Assembly: GCA_963422465.1 (NCBI GenBank)
Contig: OY730173.1
Span: 2,108,001-2,172,000, forward strand
Direction of reading: 5' to 3'
DNA length: 64,000 nt
Source of the DNA: Lichina pygmaea
Taxonomy: Eukaryota > Ascomycota > Lichinomycetes > Lichinales > Lichinaceae
The notes under the pieces are model-generated. The model did no database searches. It was not told the origin of the DNA and saw only the letters and a list, made by a program, of their open reading frames with translations. Positions 34,109 to 45,476 of the stretch are shown piece by piece. The translations under genes were made by a program, and so were the position numbers. Positions within the stretch are counted from its first letter, which is position 1. Each line of letters begins with the position of its first letter.

Positions 34109-36159
34109 TCAAGCGTCGGTGATGCATCCGTGGCTCGCATCTTGTACGAGTCTATGTTTGCAATGTCCTCCGTCAGTCGCCGAGTTGAGCGCTCGCGTCC
34201 CGCGGTGGCCTCGTCTTGGTAGATGATGCAATCGCTCCGGAGAGGTCCCCGGTCAAGCCAGCGACCACGACGACCCAAGGCGACAAGGGGAACGTACTTT
34301 GAGTATTTGTACAAGGTCCCCCGCGTGTGTTTCAACGCCGGCGCTTTCCACTGCTGTCGTCGTGCCGCAAGCTCCTCCTCCGGGACTAGCACGTCCAAGG
34401 TGTTCCTCTCGGCCTCGATCGAGATCTCGTCGCCGTCTTTGACGAGAGCGATAGGACCGCCTTCCTGTGCCTCGGGGACGACGTGGCCTGTCGTCCAACG
34501 AGGAAGTTGATCTGATCAGCCTGATGCACCTGTGCTTGGACGAGAGGCAGCTGGAAGGGGAGGTGCCAAAACAAAGGCCACGGATGGATACCGATAAGAA
34601 ACCCGTGCGATCCACCGCTGAATCGACCGTCTGTGAGAAGAGCCACGTCCTGGGCCAGGCCAGCGCCCATGATCGCGCTCGAGGGCTTCAGCATCTCTGC
34701 GATTCTGGTAAGCTCAGCCCCATCCCTGCTTGGGCGGCTGAAACATACCTGGCATCCCTGGGCCCCCCTTCGGACCCTCGTATCGGATCACGACAACCGT
34801 CTTCTCTCCCTTCTTGATCGCACCCTTCTCGAGAGCCTCGACAAAGTCGTCTTCGGCGTCGTAGACCTTTGCGCGGCCGGCAAAAGCCGTCCCCTCTTTC
34901 CCTGTGATCTTCGCGACGGCCCCTCCAGGGGCGAGACTGCCCCTGAGGATCTGAATGTGGCCGGTCGTCTTGACCGGGTTGGAGAGGGGCCGGATGATCT
35001 CCTGATCGGATGGAAAGTCCGCCGCACCATCCAGGTTCTCCTTGAGCGTCTTCCCCGTCACGGTCATGCCGCTGCCGTCGATGAGCCCCTCCTTCAGGAG
35101 GAACTTCAGAAGCGCCGGCGATCCCCCAATCTTGAAGAGATCGGCCATGACATATCGACCGGAGGGCTTGAGGTCGGCGAGCAGCGGGGTTCGGTCGCTG
35201 ACGGTCTGGAAGTCGTCGATCGTGAGCTTGACCCCGACGGCGTCGGCCATGGCAATGAGATGCAGCACGGCGTTGGTCGAGCCCCCGGTGATGTTGATGA
35301 CCACCATCGCGTTCTCAAACGCCTGCCGCGTCAAGATGTCGCTGGGCTTGATATCCCGCCTCAGCAGGTTCTTGATGGCTTCACCCGCCGCGAGACATTC
35401 GTCCCGCTTCTCCTTCGACTCGGCAATGTTCGAGGACGAGCCGGGCAGCGTCATGCCCATGGTCTCGATTGCCAACGCCATCGTGTTCGCTGTGTACATG
35501 CCACCGCACGCTCCACTGCCTGGGCAGGCACTCCGCACAATGTCCTGTCTTGTCTCCTCGCTGATCTGACCCGTGATGAACTGGCCGTAGGACTGGAAGG
35601 CCGAGACGACGTCGACGGGGGCGTCGTTCAGCGACGCTGCGCAGCCTGGTTTGATGGCCCCCCCGTAGACCATCAGGCTGGGCCGGTTGACCCTTCCCAT
35701 CGCCATGACCACGCCGGGCATGTTCTTGTCGCAACCGGGTATAGAGATGTTCGCGTCGTACCATTGCCCTCCCATGACAGTCTCAATGGAGTCTGCGATG
35801 ATGTCTCTGCTCTGCAACGAGTACCGCATGCCCGCGGTGCCCATGGAGATGGCGTCGCTCACACCGATCGTGTTGAACTGACACCCGATCAAGCCGGCTC
35901 GCCGGACCCCTTCCCTGACCTGATGGCTGAGATCGAGAAGATGCATGTTGCAAGGGTTTCCCGAGAACCAGACGGACGATATACCCACCTGTGGTTTGTC
36001 GAGATCGGCTGGTTGCAAGCCAGTGGCATAGAGCATGGCCTGGCTTCCGCCCTGAGACTTGGGTTGTGTAATGTGTTTGCTGATCTTGTTTAGGCCGTAC
36101 AGATCTTCCATGTCTGCCGGTCCGGTCGACATTGATCGTTGCATCGTCGAAGCCATCAT
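34109..36159 (-). CDS. ILV3: Dihydroxy-acid dehydratase
   Basis: Iron-sulfur dehydratase that converts 2,3-dihydroxy-3-methylbutanoate and its valerate homologue to 2-oxo acids, the third common step of Val, Ile and Leu synthesis. Four exons: 36159-34749, 34696-34592, 34487-34298 and 34151-34109, phases consistent, 582 residues. Motifs: [35 protein letters not shown] (IlvD signature with a cluster cysteine), [32 protein letters not shown] and [17 protein letters not shown]. The last coding exon is only 43 nt and ends [14 protein letters not shown]. The start is the first ATG after an in-frame TAA; the N-terminus [16 protein letters not shown] is short for a mitochondrial presequence, so either an upstream exon is missed or this is a paralog with another location. 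Divergent from CUS2. Confidence 0.94.
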
Positions 36160-36681
36160 GCCACTGTCGTTCACTGCTTAGCAGAGCACTTGATCGATTG
36201 GACCGCAATCGCACCCACATACATTGGACTTGTGTGCCGACTTGCAGAGACCGCAAGACTCCGAGCAGTAGTACCCAGCATTGAAGTTGGGATTGAACAG
36301 CTGTCAGCGGAATACCAGCTATAGAACAGGTGTCTGTGGATGTAGGTTAGGTATATTGGAGATACAAAGGGTCTTGCTGTGGCCACCAAGCTTTGTTAGC
36401 GACACGCCCATAGGTTTAGATCTTCGGCTGGAGCAAGAGACCCTTTCGGCGGTTCAAGCTCAATGTAGCTGCTGAGAGCTCAGTATTATTGAGAGAACCT
36501 GCATGAAAGCCTTCAGCTGATTCAGCAGCTTCTTGCTCTTATAAAAACTTATATGTTGCAAGTACGGGGGTACGTACGCGGGTAAAGTAATTTATGTTCG
36601 ACTACCGTATCAATACAAGCCTGGATTCTGCTGTAGCTCTTCACCCCCATACATAGCGCTGACGACTTACCACCACTGAAC
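36160..36681. promoter_or_regulatory. Divergent intergenic promoter region, ILV3 / CUS2
   Basis: 522 bp lie between the two start codons. A TATAAAA word at 36540-36546 lies 135 bp or so upstream of the CUS2 ATG. I found no perfect TGACTCA (Gcn4/Cpc1) site for ILV3; the nearest is TGATTCA around 36517. Function is inferred from position. Confidence 0.55.
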
Positions 36682-38297
36682 ATGTCAGACGAAGCCGTGA
36701 CCCACGTCGCGGGCTCGACATTCCCTCAGACGCCTGAAGAGTTTGACGACGATCCACGTGTATCGTACTCTAAGCTCGATCAAAAATGGATCTTGGAAAA
36801 CGACGACGGCAACGAGTTCGAATTCGACTCGGCGCTCAAGAGATGGATCCCCTCGGTACGCGTCCTCACATGTTCCCCTGGCCAAGGTCAAAGGCTCTCG
36901 TGCCTGGGCGGCGGCGCAGTGAGAAGCTCGGAGAGTGACGCTTGGCAAAGTCGCGGGCAAGTTTCTGATTGAGGGCGCCCACATCTCTCGGGTGCGGACG
37001 TTAGATGGATGAAGCGCTGCTGGCGAAGCAACGGGAAGCCTATGCGGTGCCTGGCGCCGATGAGCATCCAACGACAGAACAGCCTGCCAAGAGGAAGAGG
37101 AAAGAGCCGAACACGTTCGACAAGGTATCGGGCACATCTCGCAGAGCTTTCTCCCCCGTTAGCGATGGATGTGCTGATTCGACCTAGGCTGCTCAGGATC
37201 CTAGCACGACCAAGAAGGCCAAGTCCGGCAAGGAAGCGCCGGCGCGCAGGAACACGGCCGTCTATGTGACAAATTTGCCCATGGACGTCACGCTCGAGGA
37301 AGTTCGAACGGTCTTCTCCAGGTGCGGCGTCGTCGCCGAGGAGATCGATCAAGGCCGGCCGCGCATCAAGCTCTATGCCGACGAACAAGGTCGATTCAAG
37401 GGCGATGCCTTGGTCGTCTACTTTCGGCCCGAGTCGGTCAGTTTGGCCGTACAGATGCTCGACGACACTGGCTTCCGTTTCGGCGAGGCAGGTCCGAGCG
37501 GGAAGATGCGGGTGCAGGCGGCCGACTTCTCGTACAAGAACCAGCAAGAGGCGCCGGCCAAGTCGAACGCGCGGGACAAGAAGAAGATCATCAAGAAGAC
37601 TCAGAAATTGAACAGGTCGGTTCCACGTGCCTCGTGCCTCTGCCGCGTTGCGGAGCAATCGACGTCGGGCATCCCGGCTGATCTCTGCTGCAGCAAGCTT
37701 GCCGACTGGGACGACGATGACCCATCAACAAAGCCGGACCCCAGTGCGCGTCGAGACAAGGTTGTGATATTGAAGCACATGTTCAACCTGAAGGAATTGG
37801 AAGTGAGCTTCCCAACTTCCGCAAAGGGCAGCGCCAGCGGCGGTCTAACAGCAGAACACCATAGGACGACCCGGCAGCGATGCTGGACATCAAAGAGGAC
37901 ATCCGCGAGGAATGTGCCAAGCTGGGCGACGTCACCAATGTCGTTCTCTTCGATCATGAAGCGGATGGCGTAGTCAGCGTACGCTTCAATACCCCCGAGG
38001 CGGCACGGGCATGCGTACAGGTAAGCCTGCCGGGTTGCGTGACGCCAAGATCTGTGCCGTCCTTCGACGCTGATCGTTCTCTGGAACAAGCTCATGGACG
38101 GCCGCCTCTTCGCCGGTGCTCGGGTAGAAGCCTACATCGCCGACGGCAACGAGAAGTTCAAGAAGTCAAAGGACAAGAAAGCGATCATTGACGACGACAA
38201 CGACGAAGAAGAAGAAGAACAGGCCAAGGCTGAGAACCGACGACTGGATCAGTTTGGATCGTGGCTCGAGGAAGACGGTGGCGGAGATGCGAGATAA
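36682..38297 (+). CDS. CUS2: U2 snRNP assembly factor, Cus2 / Tat-SF1 family RRM protein
   Basis: Cus2 helps U2 snRNA adopt its active fold and bridges SF3b during prespliceosome formation; the human homologue is HTATSF1. Six exons: 36682-36855, 37005-37124, 37188-37615, 37694-37802, 37865-38020 and 38091-38297, 397 residues. The N-terminus has a Tat-SF1-like acidic/aromatic segment (KWILENDDGNEFEFDSALKR). RRM1 begins TAVYVTNLPMDVTLEEVRTV (RNP2-like) with FKGDALVVYFRPESV as RNP1. KLADWDDDD precedes RRM2, which reads KVVILKHMFNLKELE then EECAKLGDVTNVVLFDHEAD. The C-terminus is acidic (DDDNDEEEEEQ) and ends with RRLDQFGSWLEEDG, typical of the family. Intron 3 uses a GTCGGT donor. The acceptor of intron 1 is the least certain. 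Confidence 0.9.
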
Positions 38298-39019
38298 CCA
38301 GGACCGATGGAGGGCCCTGATGCATTCCGTTACGTATAGCGCTACTGGAGGGACAACCACGATACAGCACGGCTATCGTCCGGTGCCTCTACCGGGTCGA
38401 GCTGGAGAGACGAGGGATTGATCGAGCGTAGAAATATCTAACTTACATATCATGATTTCTACTGTAGGGTAACGGGTGCTGTGAGTACTTCCGTAGTCTG
38501 GTACAGCTTGCGACGTCGTCCCAAATGCCATGGCTAGTCGACGGTCTGTGGGCAGGATGATGGATTGGTGGAGCCATAGCGATAGTACACTTGCACTCCT
38601 CTTGAAGACGTCTTCTAATCGCCTCTACGTAGCGCACATGATATTGCACTGTATGACCGTGTCCCCTTGACACATCAATGGAAAATGTCGCCGATGACAT
38701 AATGCCTCGGTGACTAAGCAAGTGCGGGTAACTTCGTACCGGTAGAGCTACTTATGTAATCTGCGCTAGAACTCAACCTCGACGCGCTCCCCTCAACACG
38801 TCTGTCCTCCGGTGTGCACGGTGAACTATCGATTGACCCCATCCGCAGCAAAGCCATTCGTCATCCGCGACGAAAGATACTGTACCTCGTGCAGTATTCT
38901 CCGACTAGCTGCTCGACGGGTTCGACTCCCACTAGGGGCTGGAGCATGGAAGTTGAAAGCTGTGTTGGGCCGGAAGCACTTCGCGGTGCCTCGCCCGCTG
39001 GAGAAGTAGGCGGACGAGG
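38298..39019. other. Intergenic region, nothing recognised
   Basis: Separates CUS2 and SLD3, which are on the same strand, so it holds the CUS2 3' end and SLD3 promoter. A tRNA-like T-loop word occurs near 38918 but was rejected. There are no repeats of note. Confidence 0.5.
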
Positions 39020-42000
39020 ATGGCGTTGAAGACCGGTCTGGACGGAGGAGCCATACCCTCAAACCCACGTCTTGAACGGTCTGTACTGGTCGTGGCGTCG
39101 CCGAGTGGGATCAACGCTCGGAAATCTCGTGGCTCAGTCCACGCTCCTGTACCGGCTCGGCCAGCCCCTGGCAGGAATGACGACTGTCGCCAGTGCTCGA
39201 ATCCCCTCGTTGCCGGCCTTGATGGCAGCGGCGACGGACCGTCTGCGCCGGCGAAAAGAAAACGGGACGAGAAGCCGCATGTGGGACCGCTGTGGCAGTC
39301 GTTTACGGTCAAGGTGGGCGGATGTGTTTCTCAACCTTGACGCGACCAAAGGAGAGGAGGCTGACGATGCGTCAAGGCTCATCCGCCAGTGATCTTCGGC
39401 AAGCCGCGAAAGCTGAGCCCGCTGTTCGTGCTTCCACGCATGCGGCTGCCTCTGGCGTCGCTCGACACGGAGAACCTGTCGGGTGCGCTCCCGCGCTCGC
39501 GGTTCTTCGCGGCCCACGTCGAATGTCTCGAGTCCTCGAACGACGAAACTCTGGGGAAAACAAGCCCTGTCGTTCTCATCGCGCGATTTGAGGCTGACCG
39601 CTCTCTGTTTGCCGTGGAGCGCGTCAAGCAAGATAGATACGCGCTGTGCAAGCTCGGCAACTGGGTGAAGGCAGACGATTTACAGCCAGCTGCCGTTCGG
39701 AAGCCGGATGGGCCTGTCAAGTGCCAGAGCGAGGTGAAGCAGGTGCATGCGCGCGCCGACAGGGTTGAAAGGGCCGAGGCGGCTCTACAAACACCAGCAG
39801 GCTCCACAGGGATCAAGCGAAGGAGGCTTGAGGATGATCATGCCGGTAGGGCTCCGGTCGTGCCGTCACAGACTCGGGGGACCAGGCACGAAGCATTCAG
39901 AGACTCTTCGAGCAACGTCATCCACGCCTTTGGAGATCCGGCGCCTGATTCGACCGAAGCTCTACGAGGCCAGATTGCGGAGGACGGCCCTTCAAACGAG
40001 CATCGACAGACTCGACGCCCGCTGACCAGTGATGATCGTGATCTGTCGCTCCTTGACGCTGCTGCCGAAGCGATCGACCTCGCACCCGCCGAGTCGGACC
40101 CCCGGGATGTCTTTCGGGTGATTCAGACCCAATACCTCGAGACGCTGTATCTGTCCAAGGTCTGCCTGCTTGTTCAAGCTTTCTCTACTGTGCAGAAGAC
40201 TGACGGCTGGTTCAGGCTTCGTTGGCGTACTTTGCAAAGGGACCCTTGTCACGAGCGAGGGTCTCTCTAGGTTCAGTCGCCGGTTCCCAGACGACCGACT
40301 CTGAATTGACCGGATATCTACAGTCCTGCATACTGGAACCTACTCGAATGGACAAAAAGTATCGAGAATTTCTTCCCGAGCTCGTCCAATCGCTCTTGCC
40401 TGTCGACGTATCGGACGATGAGCCACACCTGACTGCTACCGACAACCCGAAAGGGGCCAGGAAGAGGAAGAGAAGATACAACAAGCTGGGCCCCGGGAAG
40501 GATGGGATGTTTTCGCACGAAGATGGGTACGTGGCGAGGTGGTGGAGGGCCGACGGCGACGACCAGACGATGGCCGCGTCGCGAGAGAGCGGGGGCGACG
40601 TGACCAAGAGGAAACTTGCGGCACTCCGGATGAGGGAAACGAAGCTCCAGGTCATCCTCATCCTCGAGGTGCTTGCGCTGCAGTCGTTGTCTGTAGGCTG
40701 TTCGGGCAAGGGAGAAGCGGACGATCGCAGAGAAGGGAAGGATGGCGACGAGCGAAAGAAGGCCACGAAGAACGGAGGGCGAAAGAGGAAAGTCGACCTC
40801 GACTTGATGCTAGAGCTCTTGCTCGACAGACTGTGCATTTGGCAATCGGTCAACCCGGACGGCCACGGCGCGACGTCGCAGCCGATCGACTTTGCGAGCG
40901 ACCTCCACGGGAAGACGGGAGAGGCAGCGAACGCGCGGTCGACGAGGCCGACCGACCCGGATGACCTCCGAGACTTTTGCGTCGAGGTCGTTGTGCCATT
41001 GTCGGTGCCCGCTCGCCACGATTCGTCGTTTCGCAACTGCTGACGCGGTAGATAGCTATGGGTCCCGACTTCCAGACCGGTGCAAGGTCGTCAATCAGCG
41101 ACTCGGAGGGCCAACCGCGGCCTCGCCCGCAACGCCTCCGCCGCCCAACCGGGCTCGTGTGTCCAAGTCGTCCGGACGCCCCGGCGCGCCGACGAGGCGG
41201 ATGGGGCCCGAGAAGCCGCAACGGAGGCTGGAACGCGTGCTTACGGACGACCGAATCCAAAACGCGTCTCGTCGGCGGCCGATCCCTCCGTTGCTCACAA
41301 GATCCGCGACGGCGCCAGCCGCGCCTCAGCTCAGGCGTGAGCCTACCGAGACACCCTTATCGGCCATGGCCACAAATGACTCGCAGTCGCTGCCCGTGAG
41401 CCGCGGTGGGATCCTCGACGCCAAACGATTCAGCCAACGCGAGGTGGATCTAGGTCGAGCGGCCAGTCGAGCCGAAGCCAAGAAACGGACACAGGCCGCC
41501 TTGGAGGACGAGCTAAAGAGGGCAATCCAGGCGCTGAAGAAACCGAATCGAGGTTTGGCTGCCCGGGACTACACCGAGGATCAAGAATGCCGAGTGACGA
41601 CTTCGGCGTCGAATGCCAAGGGTGAGTGGCACTCTTCGTCGCTGCACGTAGCTCCATCTTTCCTCCAGTGGCTCACGGAGGTTCCAGCACGGAAACCGGT
41701 CGGGCTCGCCGCGGTCCGGAGTGTCCAGGTGCACTCGACACCAAAGGCACGACGCACTCGAGATGTGAACGTTATGGTCACCCCTACAGCGACAAGGGTC
41801 GACCAGAACAGGGATGCCAGGCTGGCGCCGCCCTCGATCGAACTCTGTATTCCGTCGTCCGCCATACGGCCTGGGCCCCTGCCGCTCGCCGACGGCGTGG
41901 GGGAGACTCCGGTAAAGACAGCCCAGCCCTTCGACATCCAAGAAACTCCGTGCCGTCGGCCGTCCAAGTTGGGCCTCACAGGGCGGTGGAACAGCCAGCC

Positions 42001-42328
42001 TTGTATCCCTCTCGACTTTGATCCGGCACTACCGTCGTCGCCATCAGCGCCGCGGACGACGACGACCATGACACCGCCGGCAACGAGCAGCGGGCCTATT
42101 TTCAAGTCGGGATACCTGTCAGGTGACGGTGACAGCGCAACTCCAGCCAAGACTAGGCCAACCTCGACGGATGGCAGCACGAGGCCTCCATCTGTTCCAA
42201 TCACAGGCGCGTCGAGGGCAGGTCTTGTGGTCGCCACCGAACAGAGTCGACCAGCGCAGAGCTCCCCGGACGACGAACCGTCTATATACACACTTTTGGG
42301 ATGGGACGAAGTAGATGAACTGGCATGA
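39020..42328 (+). CDS. SLD3: DNA replication initiation regulator Sld3
   Basis: Sld3 loads Cdc45 on the MCM helicase and, once phosphorylated by CDK, binds Dpb11 to fire origins. Four exons: 39020-39313, 39377-40159, 40216-41000 and 41056-42328, 1044 residues. Family landmarks: KAHPPVIFGKPRKLSPLFVL, PRSRFFAAHVECLE, ALCKLGNWV, YLSKASLAYFAKGPLSRAR, RETKLQVILILEVLALQSL, LMLELLLDRLCIWQ, VVVPFYGSRLPDRC, and the C-terminal SIYTLLGWDEVDELA. Three minimal CDK sites of the form TPxK/R lie in the C-terminal third (ETPVK, ETPCR, ATPAK). Introns 2 and 3 use unusual GTCTGC and GTCGGT donors. A GTGAGT...CCAG pair at 41622-41668 would shift the frame, so I left it unspliced. The N-terminal 100 residues are poorly conserved, so the start is provisional. 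Confidence 0.9.
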
Positions 42329-43373
42329 ACGAGCGAGTCTCTTGCATCCAACGGTGGCTAAGCACGTGTTTTACGAGGTGTTGGCTTCATGACAGGTGTG
42401 GTCAACAGCAGACCTTGTTGTTAAGCATTTGCATCGCCTGTTTTTGCATAGCCTGGGTGGACGATGAAACGCTTGATTCAAATCCATGGCATGAAATAGG
42501 TCCCTCTTAACTCTACCTGTTTTTTGAGATGTGAATGCGAGCAGGTACTTGTTGAGTGCTTCCTACTGACCTGGTAGTGGTAGTGATGCTGTAACGATGG
42601 TGACGGTGATGGTTATGGTGATGGTTGTTGCCGTAGGATCATGAGCGTGTAGAACTTACAAGAGTTGAGGGTTAGCTGTCACACCAAGCTGGGGCTGAAG
42701 TAGCGCTACAGTGCCTATTGGCAGCCACTCCGCCGCTGACTAAACCATGTACTCTAGCAGGGCTGACTTATAGCGTAGTACTATTAGGGCTCCCCAGGTC
42801 ACCTAGATTTACTGTACGTAGTGTCCAGGTATGTGGTAGAGGTACGTAAGCGCGCGGGTGAAAAGAAAAGGCTGGACAAGCCAACAGTTACAGGCCGACT
42901 AGCCTTTAGGTCTGACATCAACTAAAAGCTGGGTTGATGTCACTAGCTTAGGGGACCAAGCACCTATCACGGTAAGGTCCCCCCACGGGCTGGCCAGATC
43001 TAATGTCACTCTACGTATAGCTATTGACAATTTCTTCACTCCCCCCTCCAAACAACGACGTTCCAGAGGTACGGTACGGTACGGTACGGGACTAGTAAGA
43101 AGCCTCCATCACGATCCCAGCCACTCCAACAAGAGCATTACTCCTACGGACTACAGCACTGAAACCATCGATGTACAGGCCTACCTGGAAGCCAAGCAAC
43201 CACGATCCTGTACGTATGTACAAGGGTGACCATCTTCCTCCGACTATATCTTCCATTGTTGTCGGCAGCAGCGGCTAATTGTGACTACGGTACCGTACGG
43301 TATTGTACAGCAGAGCCGTCTCTTGAGCCGCGAGACTGTTGATTGAACGTACCGCCAGGCGGAAGCAACGGCA
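42329..43373. other. Intergenic region between SLD3 and DPB4
   Basis: AT-richer DNA with a GGTGAT-type degenerate run (42595-42630), a perfect 10-bp hairpin stem (TGACATCAAC at 42913-42922 with its inverse at 42933-42942) and a short GGTAC pentamer array (43070-43090). No coding frame of interest. Confidence 0.55.
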
Positions 43374-45055
43374 ATGGCAGGGACCACCATGGACGACAGC
43401 GTCGTGACGAGCGCGTCCGCGAAAGACAAGGAACACGATGGCATAGGCATCGAGGTAGGTCGAGACGCAGTGATTTCTTCAGATGGAAGGGACAAGCACG
43501 AAGGGGGAACTAGGATCTGCTGTACCTTGGAAGAGATACGTCGACGGTCGATCAGGTGTGGCTCTTCTCTGCTTTCTGCTTTGGAACATGAGATGTGTAT
43601 ACATCCATCTGTCTACGTACGAAGCATCAGAGGATATAAGGGACACGTCGAGACTGGGTGCTCGAACCATGGCCATGCGCAAAATGCAGGATCCTTGTGA
43701 AATGTTTCAAGCTCAGCTCCCTTGTCCTGGTGCACCAGAGGCACTTAGTCCCCTACTACCATGCGTATCGTTGATAGGGTTTTGTGTCAGACATCCGGGC
43801 TAATACTACCAACTGTTGCTACTAGGACCTCTCTCTTCCACGCACGTTGATTGCGCGTCTCGCAAAGGGCGTGCTGCCACCAGGTTCGCAGATACAGAAA
43901 GATGCTGTTACAGCGATATCAAAGTCGGCAACAGTGTTTGTGAGTTTTATCGCAAATGAGTACGTCTTCTCTACTTCACCTCTGACCTTCTGATGAGACG
44001 GTGGGTGATGCTCTTCTTGTTGCAAGGGTAGAACCACAACTTTACTCTTGTGTTGATGTCTGCATGTGCTGAGAAGTGATGGTGCGTCTCTCACACGTGG
44101 CACGGGCTTCTTGCTAAATGTTGAGAATGATTGTCATAGGGCAAATCTACGGTCGTTTGCAAAGAACAAAAAGACTATAGCAGTGGCTGAAATACTGGAA
44201 GGATTAGCAGGTGAAGGATTCGGAGACTTTGCCGAGAGGGTTGAGGCCGAGGTGAACAGTATGTCTCACCTTGTTTGCGTTGAGTGGTATCTGGTCGTGC
44301 TTCTTTTTATACGTGGCAAGAAGAGGTCCTGCATGGTACAGTGCGCAGCCATGTTGACTGCCATCGGTCCAGAATACAGCGAGATCCAAAACGGCCGAAA
44401 ATCGGATTCTCGGAGAAAAGCGGCCGCCGCTAAAGCAGCAAAGGGGGACGGCGGTGCGCCTGGATCCGGCTCAGCGAGAAAAGCAGCCGTGGCCGGAGAG
44501 GACGCCGACGACGACGGCGAAGGAGCAGAGGCAGGGGATGACGACGAAGATGAAGATGAGGCGGCAGCATCGCCATCACCATCGACGAAGAAGAACGGAA
44601 GCAAGAGCGGGAAAAGAGCAGCAGCTCCTTCTTCGACGTCGAAGAAGGCCAAAGCCAAGTCTACAGAAGAAGACGGACACGGCCGCGTCGCAAAGAAAGC
44701 TCGGATAAGCGCTCTACCGCCTCGGGCAGGTGCCGCAAGGGGGGGGCGAGTCGGTGGCGGTGTTGACGAGGATGAATCGTCCGACAAGGATGGAGACGAA
44801 CAGGACGACGATGATGGTGGTGACGGAGGAGACGGTGAAGGGGTGGATGGCATCCAAAAAGATGACGATGATGACGATGATGACGATGATGATGATGATG
44901 ATGATGATGACGACGAGCAGGAAGATGACGATGATGACGACGAAGATGCGAGCGAACAGGAAGAAGAAGAAGAGGCTGTCGAGCACAGCCAGCAGGAGGA
45001 AGAAACAGAAGACGAGTCGGACGAAGCACTCGACGACGGCGATAGTAGTGCATAA
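43374..45055 (+). CDS. DPB4: DNA polymerase epsilon histone-fold subunit Dpb4
   Basis: Dpb4 pairs with Dpb3 in DNA polymerase epsilon and, in many species, with a CHRAC/ISW2 partner in chromatin remodelling. Four exons: 43374-43454, 43826-43959, 44140-44258 and 44373-45055, 338 residues. The histone fold is clear only after splicing: DLSLPRTLIARLAKGVLPPG, QKDAVTAISKSATVFVSFIA, NKKTIAVAEILEGLAGEGF, then KYSEIQNGRKSDSRRK. After residue 120 or so the protein is Ala/Lys-rich and ends in a highly acidic tail, including a run of about sixteen Asp and several Glu blocks. That makes it considerably longer than yeast Dpb4 (196 residues). Intron 1 is long for this window (371 nt). Intron 3 is 114 nt and stop-free in frame. 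The gene is convergent with DIS3, 421 bp apart. Confidence 0.92.
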
Positions 45056-45427
45056 AATCTTGACCACACTTCTTCTCTCTCTGCCTTCTTTCCCTTTTTT
45101 TTTTCTCTCTTTACCAAAAGAAAAAAGTTGGCCCACACATTTCTTTCTACCCTTGTGTGTGTGTGTGTGTGTTGGGAGGCGGTGAAGGGGGGAGGGGGGA
45201 GGGGGGAGGGGGAAGGGAGAAAGTAACGGAGACGGAGGGAGTGACAAAGTGACAGACTGACAGGCTGAGGGAGGGAGGGAGGGAGGAAAGAACAGCTAAT
45301 TATAGAAGTCAAAGAGAGCAGAGCAGAGCAGAGGAGTAAGCCAGCCGATCAATCGCTATTTGGAGAGCAGCGAGAGCAACGAGAGAGAGATTGTAGATGA
45401 TGCGAGATCTCGTGTGTGGTGTGTGTG

Positions 45428-45458
<31 letters not shown>

Positions 45459-45476
45459 CTGTATGTAAACACCAAG
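45056..45476. other. Convergent 3' intergenic region with simple repeats
   Basis: Lies between the DPB4 and DIS3 stop codons. It has a GT run (45155-45172), GGGGGGA-type runs (45186-45215), and a GT stretch directly followed by a CA run (45417-45454) that could fold as a hairpin. No gene. Confidence 0.7.

Noticed and set aside
38890-38950. tRNA-like T-loop word GGGTTCGACTCCC
   Set aside because: The T stem pairs at only three positions, and no D arm, anticodon arm or matching acceptor stem lies at the right distance.
41622-41668. Good-looking GTGAGT...CCAG intron in SLD3 exon 4
   Set aside because: Its 47-nt removal shifts the frame away from the conserved C-terminus SIYTLLGWDEVDELA.
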